Translations under genes and position numbers: made by a program
Notes under the pieces: generated by a model
Database searches by the model: none
The model's input: only the letters and a program-made list of their open reading frames with translations
What the model was told of the DNA's origin: nothing
In this document: positions 45,780-54,996 of the stretch, piece by piece
Position numbering within the stretch: the stretch's first letter is position 1
How the letters are laid out: every line of letters starts with the position of its first letter
NCBI GenBank assembly: GCA_963800395.1
Contig: CAWDBD010000005.1
Span: forward strand, 39,549 to 103,548
Source of the DNA: DASSBG01 sp963800395
Lineage (GTDB): Bacteria; Pseudomonadota; Gammaproteobacteria; Xanthomonadales; Rhodanobacteraceae
Direction of reading: 5' to 3'
DNA length: 64,000 nucleotides

Positions 45780-46415
45780 ATGGCCAAACTGTATTTCTAC
45801 TATTCGGCGATGAACGCCGGCAAGACCACCACCCTGCTGCAGAGTGCGCACAACTATCACGAGCGCGGCATGCGCACGCTGATCATGACGCCGGCACTGG
45901 ACAATCGCTATGGCGCAGGCGTTGTCGCCTCGCGTATCGGCCTGAAGGCCAATGCCCTGCGCTTCGGCAAGGACGATGATCTGCTGCAGCGGGTCAAGCG
46001 CGATATCGCCGAAAACGGACGGCTGCATTGCGTGCTGGTCGACGAGGCGCAGTTTCTCGGCCGCGATCAGGTCTGGCAATTGAGCGATGTGGTCGATGAA
46101 TTGCGCATTCCGGTACTGGCCTATGGCCTGCGCACCGACTTTCGTGGCGAGCTGTTCGAAGGCAGCCGCTACCTGCTGGCCTGGGCGGATGAGCTTGAGG
46201 AAATCAAGACCATCTGCCACTCCGGCAGCAAGGCCACCATGGTCGTGCGCGTGGACGAGCAGGGGCGCGCCCTGACCGCCGGACCGCAGGTGGAAATTGG
46301 CGGCAACGAGCGCTACGTATCGGTCAGCCGCGCCGAGTTCAAGAAAATCACCGCGGGCGAGGGACGTATCGAACTGCAGCAGACAGTATTGCCCCTGGGT
46401 ACCCGCGACAGATGA
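45780..46415 (+). CDS. tdk: Thymidine kinase, type II
   Basis: Phosphorylates thymidine to dTMP in the salvage pathway. The 211-residue protein starts MAKLYFYYSAMNAGKTTTLLQ with the P-loop MNAGKTTT. It has the Walker-B-like VLVDEAQFL and the lasso-domain ending GGNERYVSVSRAEFKK. The zinc-ribbon cysteines that many type II kinases have in this region are reduced to one (ICHSGSKATM), so metal binding may be lost. The gene stands alone. Confidence 0.93.
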   Translation: MAKLYFYYSAMNAGKTTTLLQSAHNYHERGMRTLIMTPALDNRYGAGVVASRIGLKANALRFGKDDDLLQRVKRDIAENGRLHCVLVDEAQFLGRDQVWQLSDVVDELRIPVLAYGLRTDFRGELFEGSRYLLAWADELEEIKTICHSGSKATMVVRVDEQGRALTAGPQVEIGGNERYVSVSRAEFKKITAGEGRIELQQTVLPLGTRDR

Positions 46416-46430
46416 CCAGGACCGACCGGC

Positions 46431-47197
46431 ATGAATGACGTCGATCCGATGGCCCAGGCCCCATTGGCAGGCCCATCCCGGTGAGGATGCACTACTGCTG
46501 TACTTCGTGTTCGGCGACTTCCCGCGGGAACTGAAAATACCGCTTGAGCCGCTACCAGAGCCGCGGACTGCCGGGCGGTATCGAACTTTTCCGCCATCCT
46601 CACGAGGCACTGAAGACATGGGCGGGATATCCGCTTGGCGGTGCGCTGGGCGACATTCTGCGCCAGGACAGTCCGGCCGGTGTGGCACGCGCCGAAAACG
46701 CGGCCGAGGTACTCAGCGTACGCGGCACGGTGGCTGACCCGCCCAGCCTGGACTACCTGCGCGATACAACCGGTGTGCTGGCCGGACTGCTGGATCTGGG
46801 TGGTGCAAGCGTGGTGGACCCGCAGATGCTCAGCCTGTTCGCGGCGGATCAGTGGCGAGGCCGGTATCTGATTCCTGACGGCGCACCCCCGCGCAACCAC
46901 GTGCTGATTCTGGTCAACCCCGATGAAGACGGCGGTCAGTGGGTTCGCACTCGCGGCATGCGCAAGTTTGCCCGTCCCGATATCAGCGTGCGCCGGGTGC
47001 CGGACGCCGACATCGAGCGTGCCGGGGCGCTCTGCCAGAAACTGGTCGACATGCAGGCACTGGGTGCCTGGATAGAGGAGGGTCAGCAACTGGAAGTCGA
47101 CGGCATGGCTGGCAGTTTCGTGGCGCGCCACGCCGGCGACATCAACGATCCCCGCTTCAACAACAGCCACATCGAGCTGCGCTGGCCGGCCGACTGA
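46431..47197 (+). CDS. Hypothetical protein, frameshifted near the 5' end
   Basis: The long clean part (46544-47197) encodes WAGYPLGGALGDILRQDSPAGVARAENAAEVLSVRG... YLRDTTGVLAGLLDLGGASVVDPQMLSLF... VRTRGMRKFARPDISVRRVP... EEGQQLEVDGMAGSFV to the stop. An upstream segment (HPGEDALLLYFVFGDFPRELKIPLEPL) lies in another frame and a start MNDVDPMAQAPLAG at 46431 in a third. Two indels near 46475 and 46550 would unite them into ~255 residues. The layout GMRKFARPDISV recalls DUF4261-like proteins, but I cannot assign it. Confidence 0.6.
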
Positions 47198-47393
47198 GAC
47201 GCACCAGGCACGGCCCATCGGGTTTTGCACGGCGGCGTTGAAGACGTACACGGCGGCGGCAACCACGGCAGGAGTCTGAACGGCAGGATCCGGTTCGCCC
47301 GGTGAAGGCGCTGAAACATGCGATGATCCGTCACGTGATCGGATCGACTGCCGCCACCAAGCCTGTGCGCCGCCGCGAGGGAAGCGTCGGTCC

Positions 47394-48596
47394 GTGAGCG
47401 AATGGCTGATCGACACCCTGGCGATCGTGGTGATCCTGCCGGTGCTCGGCGTGCTGCTGTGGGAGCGCGTGCGCCATCACGATGCCTGGCGCTCGATGGT
47501 CACGCCGTTGGCCTCGATCATCGGCTCGGGATTTCTGGTGGTCGGGCCGATCCTGGCCGGGGTGGCCGGGCACTGGGCGGTGCCGGCGATGATCGGCCTG
47601 TGCGCGCTGGCCTGGCTGTTCGGCAGCGCGGTGCGCTTCAACATCGCCCACGCCGAACCGCTGCACGAGAATGAAGAGCGCAAGGCGCTGCGCCGCCTGG
47701 ATCGCATTGCCGAAGTCTGCCTGGCGATGGCCTACTTCATCTCGGTCGCCTACTACCTCAATCTGCTTGGCGCGTTCGTGCTCAAGGGCATCGGCATCGT
47801 CAATCCGCTATGGGCGCGCTGGCTGACCACGGCCATCATCGGCGGGCTCGGCGTGCTCGGCTGGCTGCGCGGCTTCAAGGGCATCGAGAAGGCCGAGATC
47901 TATGCAGTGACCTTCAAGCTGGCGGTGATCGCCGGCGTGATCGTGGCGCTGGGCGCGGTCGCTGTCAGCGAGTTCGGGCACCTGTCCATGCCCGAGGCCG
48001 ACAGCAGCAACAGCCTGTGGCACGACATCCGCGTGCTGCTGGGCAGCGTGATCCTGGTGCAGGGCTTCGAGACCGCGCGTTTCCTCGGCCGCCACTACGA
48101 GGCCGCGCAGAGGGTCAGGAGCATGCGCTGGGCGCAGTTGCTGGCACTGGTGATCTACGTCGCCTTCGTCGCCTTGCTGCTGCCGCATGTGTCGACCGAG
48201 CACACCGGCATGGCCAAGGAAACCCAGGTCATCGACATCGTGCAGAACGTGGCCTGGCTGCTGGGACCGGCGCTGGTGCTGGCGGCGGTGGCCTCGCAGC
48301 TTTCCGCCGCGATCGCCGACATGGGCGGAGCCGGCGGTCTGCTCGACGCGATGTTCGAGCGGGTCAGCACGCGCATGGCCTACGCCGGCATCACCGCGGC
48401 CGCGATCGCGATGACCTGGGTCACCGACATCTTCGGCATCATCGCGCTGGCCAGCCGCGCGTTCGCGGTGTACTACGGCCTGCAATGCCTGCTGGCGGCG
48501 ATCCTGGCCGAGGGCCGGCCGCTGCGCCGAGCCTACTACCTCGTGGGCATGCTGCTGGCCCTGGTCGTGGTGGTGTTCGGTCTGGCTGCGGAGTGA
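47394..48596 (+). CDS. Multi-pass membrane protein, APC/NRAMP-like permease
   Basis: A 400-residue integral membrane protein with about eleven helices, starting with GTG at 47394 after GAGGGAAG. Notable segments are IIGSGFLVVGPILAGVAGHWAVPAMIGLCALAWLFGSAVRFNI, an unwound-helix-like start, then ILVQGFETARFLGRHY and AIAMTWVTDIFGIIALASRAFAVYYGLQC. The Gly-rich first helix and the FETARFLG segment suggest an amino-acid/polyamine/NRAMP (LeuT-fold) transporter. No substrate can be proposed. Confidence 0.7.
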   Translation: MSEWLIDTLAIVVILPVLGVLLWERVRHHDAWRSMVTPLASIIGSGFLVVGPILAGVAGHWAVPAMIGLCALAWLFGSAVRFNIAHAEPLHENEERKALRRLDRIAEVCLAMAYFISVAYYLNLLGAFVLKGIGIVNPLWARWLTTAIIGGLGVLGWLRGFKGIEKAEIYAVTFKLAVIAGVIVALGAVAVSEFGHLSMPEADSSNSLWHDIRVLLGSVILVQGFETARFLGRHYEAAQRVRSMRWAQLLALVIYVAFVALLLPHVSTEHTGMAKETQVIDIVQNVAWLLGPALVLAAVASQLSAAIADMGGAGGLLDAMFERVSTRMAYAGITAAAIAMTWVTDIFGIIALASRAFAVYYGLQCLLAAILAEGRPLRRAYYLVGMLLALVVVVFGLAAE

Positions 48597-48697
48597 CAAC
48601 GGCAGCGCCGGGCGCCAACATCGAGCTGCGGCCGATGACGACCTGCGAGCAGCGGGAATGCACGCAGCGGACGTCACCCGGTAACCGGACGGTTTGT

Positions 48698-49450
48698 TCA
48701 GGGGACAGTGCGCATCACGCTGACGACCCAGCGATCACGTCGCGGCAGCGGATCACCGTAGTACGGATGGATCCTGCTGGTGTGCATGAAATCGATGAAC
48801 AGGTACCAGGGCCCCAGGCTGTAGCGCACGCCGGTGCTGGCGTAACTGTAGTCAATCAGGTGGGCATCGGCATGGTTGGCACGGCCCACCCCCAGATGGG
48901 CGGTCAGGTGCTCGCCCAGCGGCTGGTCGACGTTGGCCTCGATCCAGGTGGCAGTACCGGCCTCGGCGAGGCGTCCCGCGTAGTAGCCGGTGTAGTCGGG
49001 AGACAGGGCCAGCGACAGGGTGACACGGCCGTGCCAGGCCACGCTCAGGCTCGCTTCGCTGTAGCGCGTCTGTCCGGCGCGCCGGTTCCAGGGCGCATCG
49101 TGCAGCGCCGCGCCTGCCTGCAGGGACCAGTTGCGGTCCAGCAGCCAGTTGCGCTGGAGGTAGGCGGTGAGCTGGGCACCGGGATGCTGATAGGGCGGAC
49201 GCTCGGCCGCGGCGGAAAGGCCAGCGACCCAGTTCGGGCCGAGTTCGCGATGAATGTCCAGGAACCACGCCGGCTGCCCCGCGGTCATGCTCAGACCACG
49301 GTAGACATTGTCGCTGGACAATCCCACCGCCCCGCCCCATGGTGCACTGGCACAGGCCGGGGCAGACAGGCTCAGCAGCGTCAGCCACGCCAGGAAGCTC
49401 ATCCGGGCTCGTGGCGGCAATTTCAGGCGGGCGAATCCGTGCATGGGTAA
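48698..49450 (-). CDS. TorF-like putative outer-membrane porin (Gcw_chp family)
   Basis: About 250 residues with a signal peptide ending near ACAS. The family hallmark is SSDNVYRGLSMTAGQPAWFLDIHRE directly after the signal peptide. A series of amphipathic strands follows (WSLQAGAALHD, RVTLSLALSPDYTGYYAG, YSLGPWYLFIDFMHTS), as expected for a small beta barrel. Members are often called TIGR02001 proteins. Two ATGs (49450 and 49441) are possible. It is divergent from the ECF sigma gene. Confidence 0.8.
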   Translation of the reverse strand, partial: LPMHGFARLKLPPRARMSFLAWLTLLSLSAPACASAPWGGAVGLSSDNVYRGLSMTAGQPAWFLDIHRELGPNWVAGLSAAAERPPYQHPGAQLTAYLQRNWLLDRNWSLQAGAALHDAPWNRRAGQTRYSEASLSVAWHGRVTLSLALSPDYTGYYAGRLAEAGTATWIEANVDQPLGEHLTAHLGVGRANHADAHLIDYSYASTGVRYSLGPWYLFIDFMHTSRIHPYYGDPLPRRDRWVVSVMRTVP

Positions 49451-49559
49451 CATTGAGGTGTCGATGCGGCGGCGGCCTCGGTCTGGCGGCACCTGCGGAC
49501 AATGCAACCATCCGTTGCGGGAGCGGCACTTACTGCACGACTACCATGGTGCTCGAGGA

Positions 49560-50177
49560 ATGAAGTCTAGCGTATTCAGGTCATTGAGCGGTGCACGCCA
49601 TCCGCCCGCCACTGGCGACAACGACGATGCTCGCGACCGCACCCGGCTGGAAGCCATTGCCGGGGGCGACCGGGCGGCGTTCGAGTCGCTGTATCTCGAT
49701 TATCACGCCAGGCTGGCCGGCTTTGTCTGGCACCGGACTGGGCGCCGGGATCTGGCGGACGAAGTGATCAACGACACCTTCTGGGTGGTGTGGAAGCGGG
49801 CCGCGGACTTTCGCGGCGATGCGCGCCCGTCGACCTGGATCATCGGCATTGCCTACCGCTGCCTGCTCAAGGTGCTGCGCACCCACGACGGCAAGCTGCC
49901 GCAGGCAAGCGGCGACCCGGCCGAGATGCAATCACGCGCCGAGCCGGAGGCCGACAGCGAAGCCGAGCGCAGGGAGCTGTGCGACTGGGTGCAAGGCGGC
50001 CTGGAGATGCTGCCGCCCGATCAGCGTCAGGCAATCGAGCTGGCCTATTTCCACGGCCGTACCTGCAGCGAGATCGGGGACATCATGGGATGTGCCACCG
50101 GCACCGTGAAGGCACGCCTGTTTCATGCACGGGCACGATTGCGCAACAGCTTGCGCTCGCTGGGCGGAGAAGAATGA
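49560..50177 (+). CDS. ECF RNA polymerase sigma factor
   Basis: A 205-residue ECF sigma factor. Region 2 includes DEVINDTFWVVWKRAADFRGDARPSTWIIGIAY. Region 4 is LPPDQRQAIELAYFHGRTCSEIGDIMGCATGTVKARLFHARARL. It starts at ATG 49560 (MKSSVFRSLSG); the open frame upstream lacks similarity. It is followed after 3 bp by its anti-sigma gene, then a subtilase and a cupredoxin gene, which are the likely regulon members in cis. Confidence 0.92.
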   Translation: MKSSVFRSLSGARHPPATGDNDDARDRTRLEAIAGGDRAAFESLYLDYHARLAGFVWHRTGRRDLADEVINDTFWVVWKRAADFRGDARPSTWIIGIAYRCLLKVLRTHDGKLPQASGDPAEMQSRAEPEADSEAERRELCDWVQGGLEMLPPDQRQAIELAYFHGRTCSEIGDIMGCATGTVKARLFHARARLRNSLRSLGGEE

Positions 50178-50180
50178 ATC

Positions 50181-50872
50181 ATGAGTGATACGCACATGCA
50201 CGATACCAATCACAGGATGGCCTGGAGCCTGATTCCCTGGCTGGTCAATGGCACTATCGACGAAGACGATCGCCGTGAGCTTGAGAGTCATCTGGCTGGC
50301 TGCGACGACTGCCGCGGCCAATACGCGCTTGAGCGCCGCATCCGGGACGGCCTGCAAGCCCAGCGCGAGGACGGCCATGATCCGCAGCCGGCGCTGGATG
50401 ACCTGATGATGCGCATCGATGCCGATCATGCCGTAGATACAGCGGCACCCAGGATTGGGCGCGGCAGTGGCCGTCGGCGCTGGATACGGCTGCTGGCCGC
50501 AGCAGCGGTGGTCGAGGCCATCGGTCTGGCGGCGCTGGGCACGGCCCTGTTCGATCGCGCCGTGCTGTCGCCCGTACATCCGGAGCTGTATCGCACCTTG
50601 ACCACTCCATCCGCCACGGCGTCGCGGGCAACATCCGGCTGGTACCGGCAAAGGAGATGACCGTCGGTGCTCTGGATGATCTTCTGACACGTGCCGGCGT
50701 GCATGTGGTGCAGGGCAATCCCGCGGCGCGGCCTCACTCGCTGGCGCTCGATGATGGCCAGGACCTGACCGTCGACGAACGCCGGCAGCGTATCCACCGG
50801 ACGATCGGCCTGCTGCGAAGCAACCCCCAGGTGCGCCTGGCCGAACCGGTCGCGGGCGAGGCTTCGGAATGA
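50181..50872 (+). CDS. Anti-sigma factor with zinc-finger domain (frameshifted once)
   Basis: Cognate inhibitor of the preceding sigma factor. The N-terminal anti-sigma domain has the zinc motif ESHLAGCDDCRGQY (His-x3-Cys-x2-Cys). A single membrane helix follows (WIRLLAAAAVVEAIGLAALGTALF). The periplasmic tail IRHGVAGNIRLVPAKEMTVGALDDLLTRAGVHVVQGN is in another frame. One indel near 50605 restores ~230 residues. The tail resembles the sensor part of subtilase-associated anti-sigma proteins. Confidence 0.82.
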
Positions 50873-50879
50873 CCCGGGC

Positions 50880-52251
50880 ATGAACAGGTGCGCGCTCCCG
50901 GCAGGCCGTCTGCGCCTGGTCTGGCTGGTCGCCGCCCTGTTGCCGTTGCCGGCTCTGGCGGCCGCGGCAGCATCGCCGCCGGCTCGGCCGATCCCGCACA
51001 GTCGCTGGTGATCGCGGTCGACGAGCATCCCGCACCGACGCTGAGCGCCGGTTCCACGCCCGAGGCTATGGCGGCATGCCGGTTTATCAGGGCAGCGAGC
51101 GTGCCAGCGCCGCGTTGGCGTCCATTGCACGCGACTATCGCCTGCAATCCCTGTCGGCCTGGACGATCGCAACGCTCAGATTGCGATGCGCGCTGGTAAG
51201 CATTGCCCGCAGGGGCCGATCGCGATACGCTGATCACGCTTTGCGCCGCGACACCCGAGTCAGCCTGGTGGAGCCACTGCACGAATTCGCGACGCTTTCC
51301 GGCAAGACCGGTCCGCCGCCGCCGGGTCGTGCCGCGATCCGCACGCCCGCCGCCCCCGCTTACAACGACCCCTACCTCCAACTGCAACATGGTTTTGCCA
51401 GTTTGCAGGCCGCCCGGGCGCAGCGTTGGGCGCGGGGACGCGGTGTGCGCGTCGCGCTGATCGACAGCGGCGTGGACCGCCGGCATCCGGATCTGCACGA
51501 CCGCATCGGCAGCGTGACCGACTTCGTCGGCGACGCAGGCAACCAACATGGCGAGCAGCACGGCACCGAGATGGCCGGCGTGCTCGCCGCGGTCGCCAAC
51601 AACCGCATCGGCATCGTCGGCATTGCGCCGGACGCGCGCATCGACGTGTACCGGGCCTGCTGGGAGCTGCGTGGAGGCGACGGCGGCTCGCGCTGCAACT
51701 CCTTCACCCTCGCCCAGGCCCTCGAACGCGCCATCCGTTCCGGCACCCGCATCATCAATCTGCAGCCTGGGTGGCCCCGACGACGCATTGCTCAAGCGGC
51801 TGCTCGAGCATGCCATCGCAGAGGGCGCCGTGGTGATTGCCGCCTTGCCCCGGTCGGGACGGGCAGAAGGTTTCCCGGCCGGCGTGCCGGGCGTGATCGT
51901 GGTCGCCGACGCCGGCGCCGCGGACGCCGCGGACGCCGGCGTCCTGTCGGCCCCCGGCGAGGACATCCTGACCCTGCAGCCGGGCGGTTCGTTCGACTAC
52001 GCCTCGGGCAGTTCGCTGGCGACGGCGCAGGTATCGGGTGTGGCTGCCCTGCTGCTTTCGCTCGATGGCCATTTGTCGGCAGCAGGGCTTCAGGAGCTGC
52101 TGCGCCGTTCGGCGGACCAGCCCGGTGCGCGGGTCAACGCCTGCCGTGCCATGGCGATGCTGCGGGGCCTGGATGGCGGCTGTGCTGCCGCATCCCGATC
52201 CCGATCCCGATCCGATTCATCCAGCTATCAGTCGCAAGGAGAAACCCATGA
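50880..52251 (+). CDS. S8 (subtilisin-like) serine peptidase, multiply frameshifted
   Basis: A secreted subtilase in pieces. The signal peptide MNRCALPAGRLRLVWLVAALLPLPALAAA starts at 50880. The catalytic Asp is in VALIDSGVDRRHPDL, His in QHGTEMAGVLAAVANN and Ser in ASGSSLATAQVSGVAALLLS. The sections are in three frames with changes near 50990, 51080-51230 and 51765. All catalytic residues survive, so an accumulation of sequence errors is plausible. The true end is unclear (52251 or 52279), overlapping the next start. It could cleave the anti-sigma factor or act on envelope substrates. Confidence 0.75.
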
Positions 52252-52664
52252 GGTCGATGAAGAAGCGAATCATTCCTGAACTGTTCGCGCTGATCGCCGC
52301 CGGCCTGTTGTCCGGCAGTGCGCAGGCCGCCGATCATGCCGTCACTGTCGGGGGCAGTGCCGGCAATGTGTTCACCCCGGCAAGCGTGTCCGTCCAGGTC
52401 GGCGATACCGTCACCTTCAGCAATGCCGGTGGGCTTCACAACGTGGCCTCGGACGACCAGGCCCAGAGCTGGTCATTCCGCTGCTCGGATGATTGCGCCG
52501 CTTCAAACACGCCGAGCGGGAGCACATGGACGGCGGTGATCACCATCACCTCGGCGATGCCATCCACGCTGGGCTTTCACTGCGATGCCCATCAATCCCT
52601 GGGCATGGTCGGTTCGATCAACATCACCACCCCGGTGGAACTGCAGTCATTCGGTGTCGAGTGA
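52248..52664 (+). CDS. Secreted plastocyanin/azurin-like cupredoxin
   Basis: A 138-residue small blue copper protein with a signal peptide (KKRIIPELFALIAAGLLSGSAQA). The type-1 site ligands are visible: His in GGLHNVASDD, then Cys, His and Met in FHCDAHQSLGMVG. It probably shuttles electrons in the periplasm. A related cupredoxin domain is encoded at 55489 on the other strand. The gene ends 18 bp inside the 3' end of the convergent apbE gene. Confidence 0.9.
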   Translation: MRSMKKRIIPELFALIAAGLLSGSAQAADHAVTVGGSAGNVFTPASVSVQVGDTVTFSNAGGLHNVASDDQAQSWSFRCSDDCAASNTPSGSTWTAVITITSAMPSTLGFHCDAHQSLGMVGSINITTPVELQSFGVE

Positions 52665-53576
52665 CGGTGCCTCTTCGGCGCACTGCGCGCCACCGGCATG
52701 CTCGATGTGGCCATTTGCTGCGATGCTCATGAAGGGCAGTCCGAGGCCACGCAGATAGGCAATACCTTCGACTGCGCCCAGCAGCATCGCCAGGGTCGCG
52801 GCGGCGCCGGCGACCAGACAACTGTCGGCAAGCACGCTGACGCTGGCCAGTCCGCTGACCGGCCATCCGCTGCGCGGATTGACGATGTGCGAATAGCGTC
52901 GACCATCGATGACCAGCACGCGCTCGTAGTCGCCGCTGGTGGCAAGGCCGCCGGCTTCCAGCGCAATACCGGCACGCGCCTGACCGGCTGCCTCGGGCCA
53001 CCGGATCCCGGCCAACCACGGCGTGCCGTCAGCATGTGGCCCGATAATCGCCAGATCCCCACCCAGATCGACGAGGCCGGCGTGCACGCCGGCCTCGCGA
53101 CACACCTGCGCGCAACGATCCGCTGCGTACTCCTTGACCAGACCGCCCATGTTCAAGCGGACGCCCGGGGTCTTCAGCCGCAGGTGCGGTCGTCGCCAGT
53201 CCAGGTGTCGCCAGCCCGTGCAGGCAAGCGCGGCCGCGATCTCGCCGGGTTCCGGCAGCCGGGTGCGCGGCGGTTGCCACAGTCGCGTCAGTGCCCCGCT
53301 TGTAATGTCGAAACGGCCGCCGCTCTGCCGGTAAAGCGCCGCAGCGAAATCGAGCAGGTCGGCGGTTTCGCCATCGACCTCGAAAGTGGTTCCGGGCCTC
53401 GCCTGCATGGTCGCCAGCAGACCGTCGTCGCGGTAGTGAGAGTACTTGTGGTCGAGCCGCTCGCATTCGCGGCGGACGCGATCCAGGGCGCGCCGCGCCA
53501 GGTCCGGGACAGACGTCTCGACATGCAGCGCGCACGGACAACCCATGCTCGTGAAGTGGAAGACGGCAGCGTTCAT
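52647..53576 (-). CDS. apbE: FAD:protein FMN transferase ApbE
   Basis: Transfers FMN from FAD to a Ser/Thr of a target protein. The 309-residue protein has the ApbE landmarks: RLDHKYSHYRDDG near 40, GGRFDITSGAL, the Gly-rich LVDLGGDLAIIG, SGDYERVLVIDGRRYSHIVNPRSGWPV (the S-H-I-V-N-P-R block) and the C-terminal metal site. No signal peptide or lipobox is visible at MNAAVFHFTSMGCP, although ApbE proteins for exported targets are usually exported. It is 5 bp downstream of the DUF3570 gene and last in the operon. Confidence 0.92.
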   Translation of the reverse strand: MNAAVFHFTSMGCPCALHVETSVPDLARRALDRVRRECERLDHKYSHYRDDGLLATMQARPGTTFEVDGETADLLDFAAALYRQSGGRFDITSGALTRLWQPPRTRLPEPGEIAAALACTGWRHLDWRRPHLRLKTPGVRLNMGGLVKEYAADRCAQVCREAGVHAGLVDLGGDLAIIGPHADGTPWLAGIRWPEAAGQARAGIALEAGGLATSGDYERVLVIDGRRYSHIVNPRSGWPVSGLASVSVLADSCLVAGAAATLAMLLGAVEGIAYLRGLGLPFMSIAANGHIEHAGGAQCAEEAPSLDTE

Positions 53577-53581
53577 GGGCG

Positions 53582-54754
53582 TCAGTCGAAGTCGAAGTCG
53601 ATTCCGGCGAACAGGCGCAGGTAGGATGTGGCTGCCGGCACGGGGCGATGGCTGCCGCTCAGGGCGAAGCTGCGGTCGGCGCGGTAACGCTCCGTGCCCA
53701 GCACCAGGTGGGCATTGCCAATGCTGCGCTTGACCGTCAGGTTTGCCGACCAGGCGCCGTAGCTGCCCAGTCGGTAGTCGCCGGAGCAGTAGCGGCAGGG
53801 CCCCGACTGAAAGTATGGCGCGTAGAAATCGGCGCGCCGCTGGCTGTAGTAGCGCAGCCCGGGAATCAGTTGCCAGCCCCCCAGCGTCTGGTACCAGGCC
53901 GCGTCCAGCGTCAGCGACCGCTGACCCCAGCTGCCGGCGACCAGGCGGCCGTCGAGATGCAAGGCGCCGCCGCGAGTGGCAGCAAGCCGGTAGCGGGCCA
54001 GCCACGCCAGCGCGTCGCGATGAGGCGGGCGATGGTCAAAGACCAGCGCATCGTCGACCAGCACCATCTTGTAGGGATCAGACAGGAATCCGGACTGGCG
54101 GGTGTACTGCAGGCCGGTTTCCAGCACCGCGCGCCGGCTCAGCGTCCAGGCAAGGCTGGCGAACACCGACCCGGTGTTCTTCACCGCCCGGGCGACCCGG
54201 CCGTAGCTGCCGGCGTCCGAAGGCTGGATGATGTCGTGCGACACGCTGGCGCCGTAACCGAGGGTCAATGCATTGTCGAGTGGCAGGCTGCGCTCGATGC
54301 CCAGCGCCAGCGCACGGTAGTCCTGTTCCTTCGAGTAGGACACATTGACGCTGCGAGTATCATTGCCGCCGTCGTCGCGGGTCAGGCTCACGCTCACTTC
54401 GCTGCGATTGTCGCGAATGCTGGCGCCGCTGAGAACCTGGACCGGGGGGCCGCCATCTTCTCCCGGCAGCTGGTACCAGGGCGACGAGCCGCTCATCACC
54501 TCGTGGGTCGCGTTGACGTGGATGGCACCGCCGCGAGCGTCCGACAGGGAAAGGTCGAGCTGCTGCGATTCGACCCGGTAGCGACCGGCATCACCGACCA
54601 CGTCCCGCTGATCGAGTGCGTCCTCGTCGTAGAGCTGGAATCGGTAGCCCACATGCTGCGAGTCGGTTGCACCAGCGTGCACCGGTCCGGTCAGTGCGGC
54701 CGAGGCGGCCAGCAGCAGCGACAGCGAGGGCGAGATGTTGTTGCGGGCACCCAT
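53582..54754 (-). CDS. DUF3570 outer-membrane-like protein
   Basis: A 390-residue exported protein of DUF3570 (PF12094) with signal peptide MGARNNISPSLSLLLAASAALTGPVHA. Conserved elements are YRFQLYDEDALDQRDVVGDAGRY, MSGSSPWYQLP (residues 87-97) and VQVLSGASIRDNR (106-118). The rest is an alternation of amphipathic strands, consistent with a beta barrel, ending GIDFDFD. It starts within the stop of the DUF4266 gene (TGATG). The S-G-A-S core resembles ApbE flavinylation sites; see findings. Confidence 0.88.
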   Translation of the reverse strand: MGARNNISPSLSLLLAASAALTGPVHAGATDSQHVGYRFQLYDEDALDQRDVVGDAGRYRVESQQLDLSLSDARGGAIHVNATHEVMSGSSPWYQLPGEDGGPPVQVLSGASIRDNRSEVSVSLTRDDGGNDTRSVNVSYSKEQDYRALALGIERSLPLDNALTLGYGASVSHDIIQPSDAGSYGRVARAVKNTGSVFASLAWTLSRRAVLETGLQYTRQSGFLSDPYKMVLVDDALVFDHRPPHRDALAWLARYRLAATRGGALHLDGRLVAGSWGQRSLTLDAAWYQTLGGWQLIPGLRYYSQRRADFYAPYFQSGPCRYCSGDYRLGSYGAWSANLTVKRSIGNAHLVLGTERYRADRSFALSGSHRPVPAATSYLRLFAGIDFDFD

Positions 54755-54996
54755 CAGTTGCACCCGCATCCGCCGCCGGCGGCGGCAACCGAGCCGGTGG
54801 TACCTTCCTTGCTGAAGTGGGTGTGCTGCTTGAGCGCACTGCTCATCGGGTCCGGATCCCAGCGCATGTCGGCGCGCGCAAGCTCGCCACGCTGCCACGG
54901 TTTGACGTCGTGCATGCAGCCGCAGGTGAGTGCCAGCACCGCCAGGATCAGTACTGCGGCCAGGGCGCGGGGAGTCTTACCGTGGCGCAGGCGCAT
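54754..54996 (-). CDS. DUF4266 Cys-rich small lipoprotein
   Basis: An 80-residue lipoprotein (PF14086). After the lipobox region LTCGCMHDVKPWQRGELARADM comes MSSALKQHTHFSKEGTTGSVAAAGGGCGCN. The terminal Gly-Cys-Gly-Cys is the family hallmark and suggests a metal- or thiol-based function. Its 5' end overlaps the TlpA gene by 20 bp and its 3' end overlaps DUF3570 by one base, so expression is tightly coupled. Confidence 0.88.
   Translation of the reverse strand: MRLRHGKTPRALAAVLILAVLALTCGCMHDVKPWQRGELARADMRWDPDPMSSALKQHTHFSKEGTTGSVAAAGGGCGCN

Noticed and set aside
52190..52212. Short TCCCGA tandem repeat at the end of the subtilase gene
   Set aside because: Only three to four units; too short to be a meaningful variable repeat.
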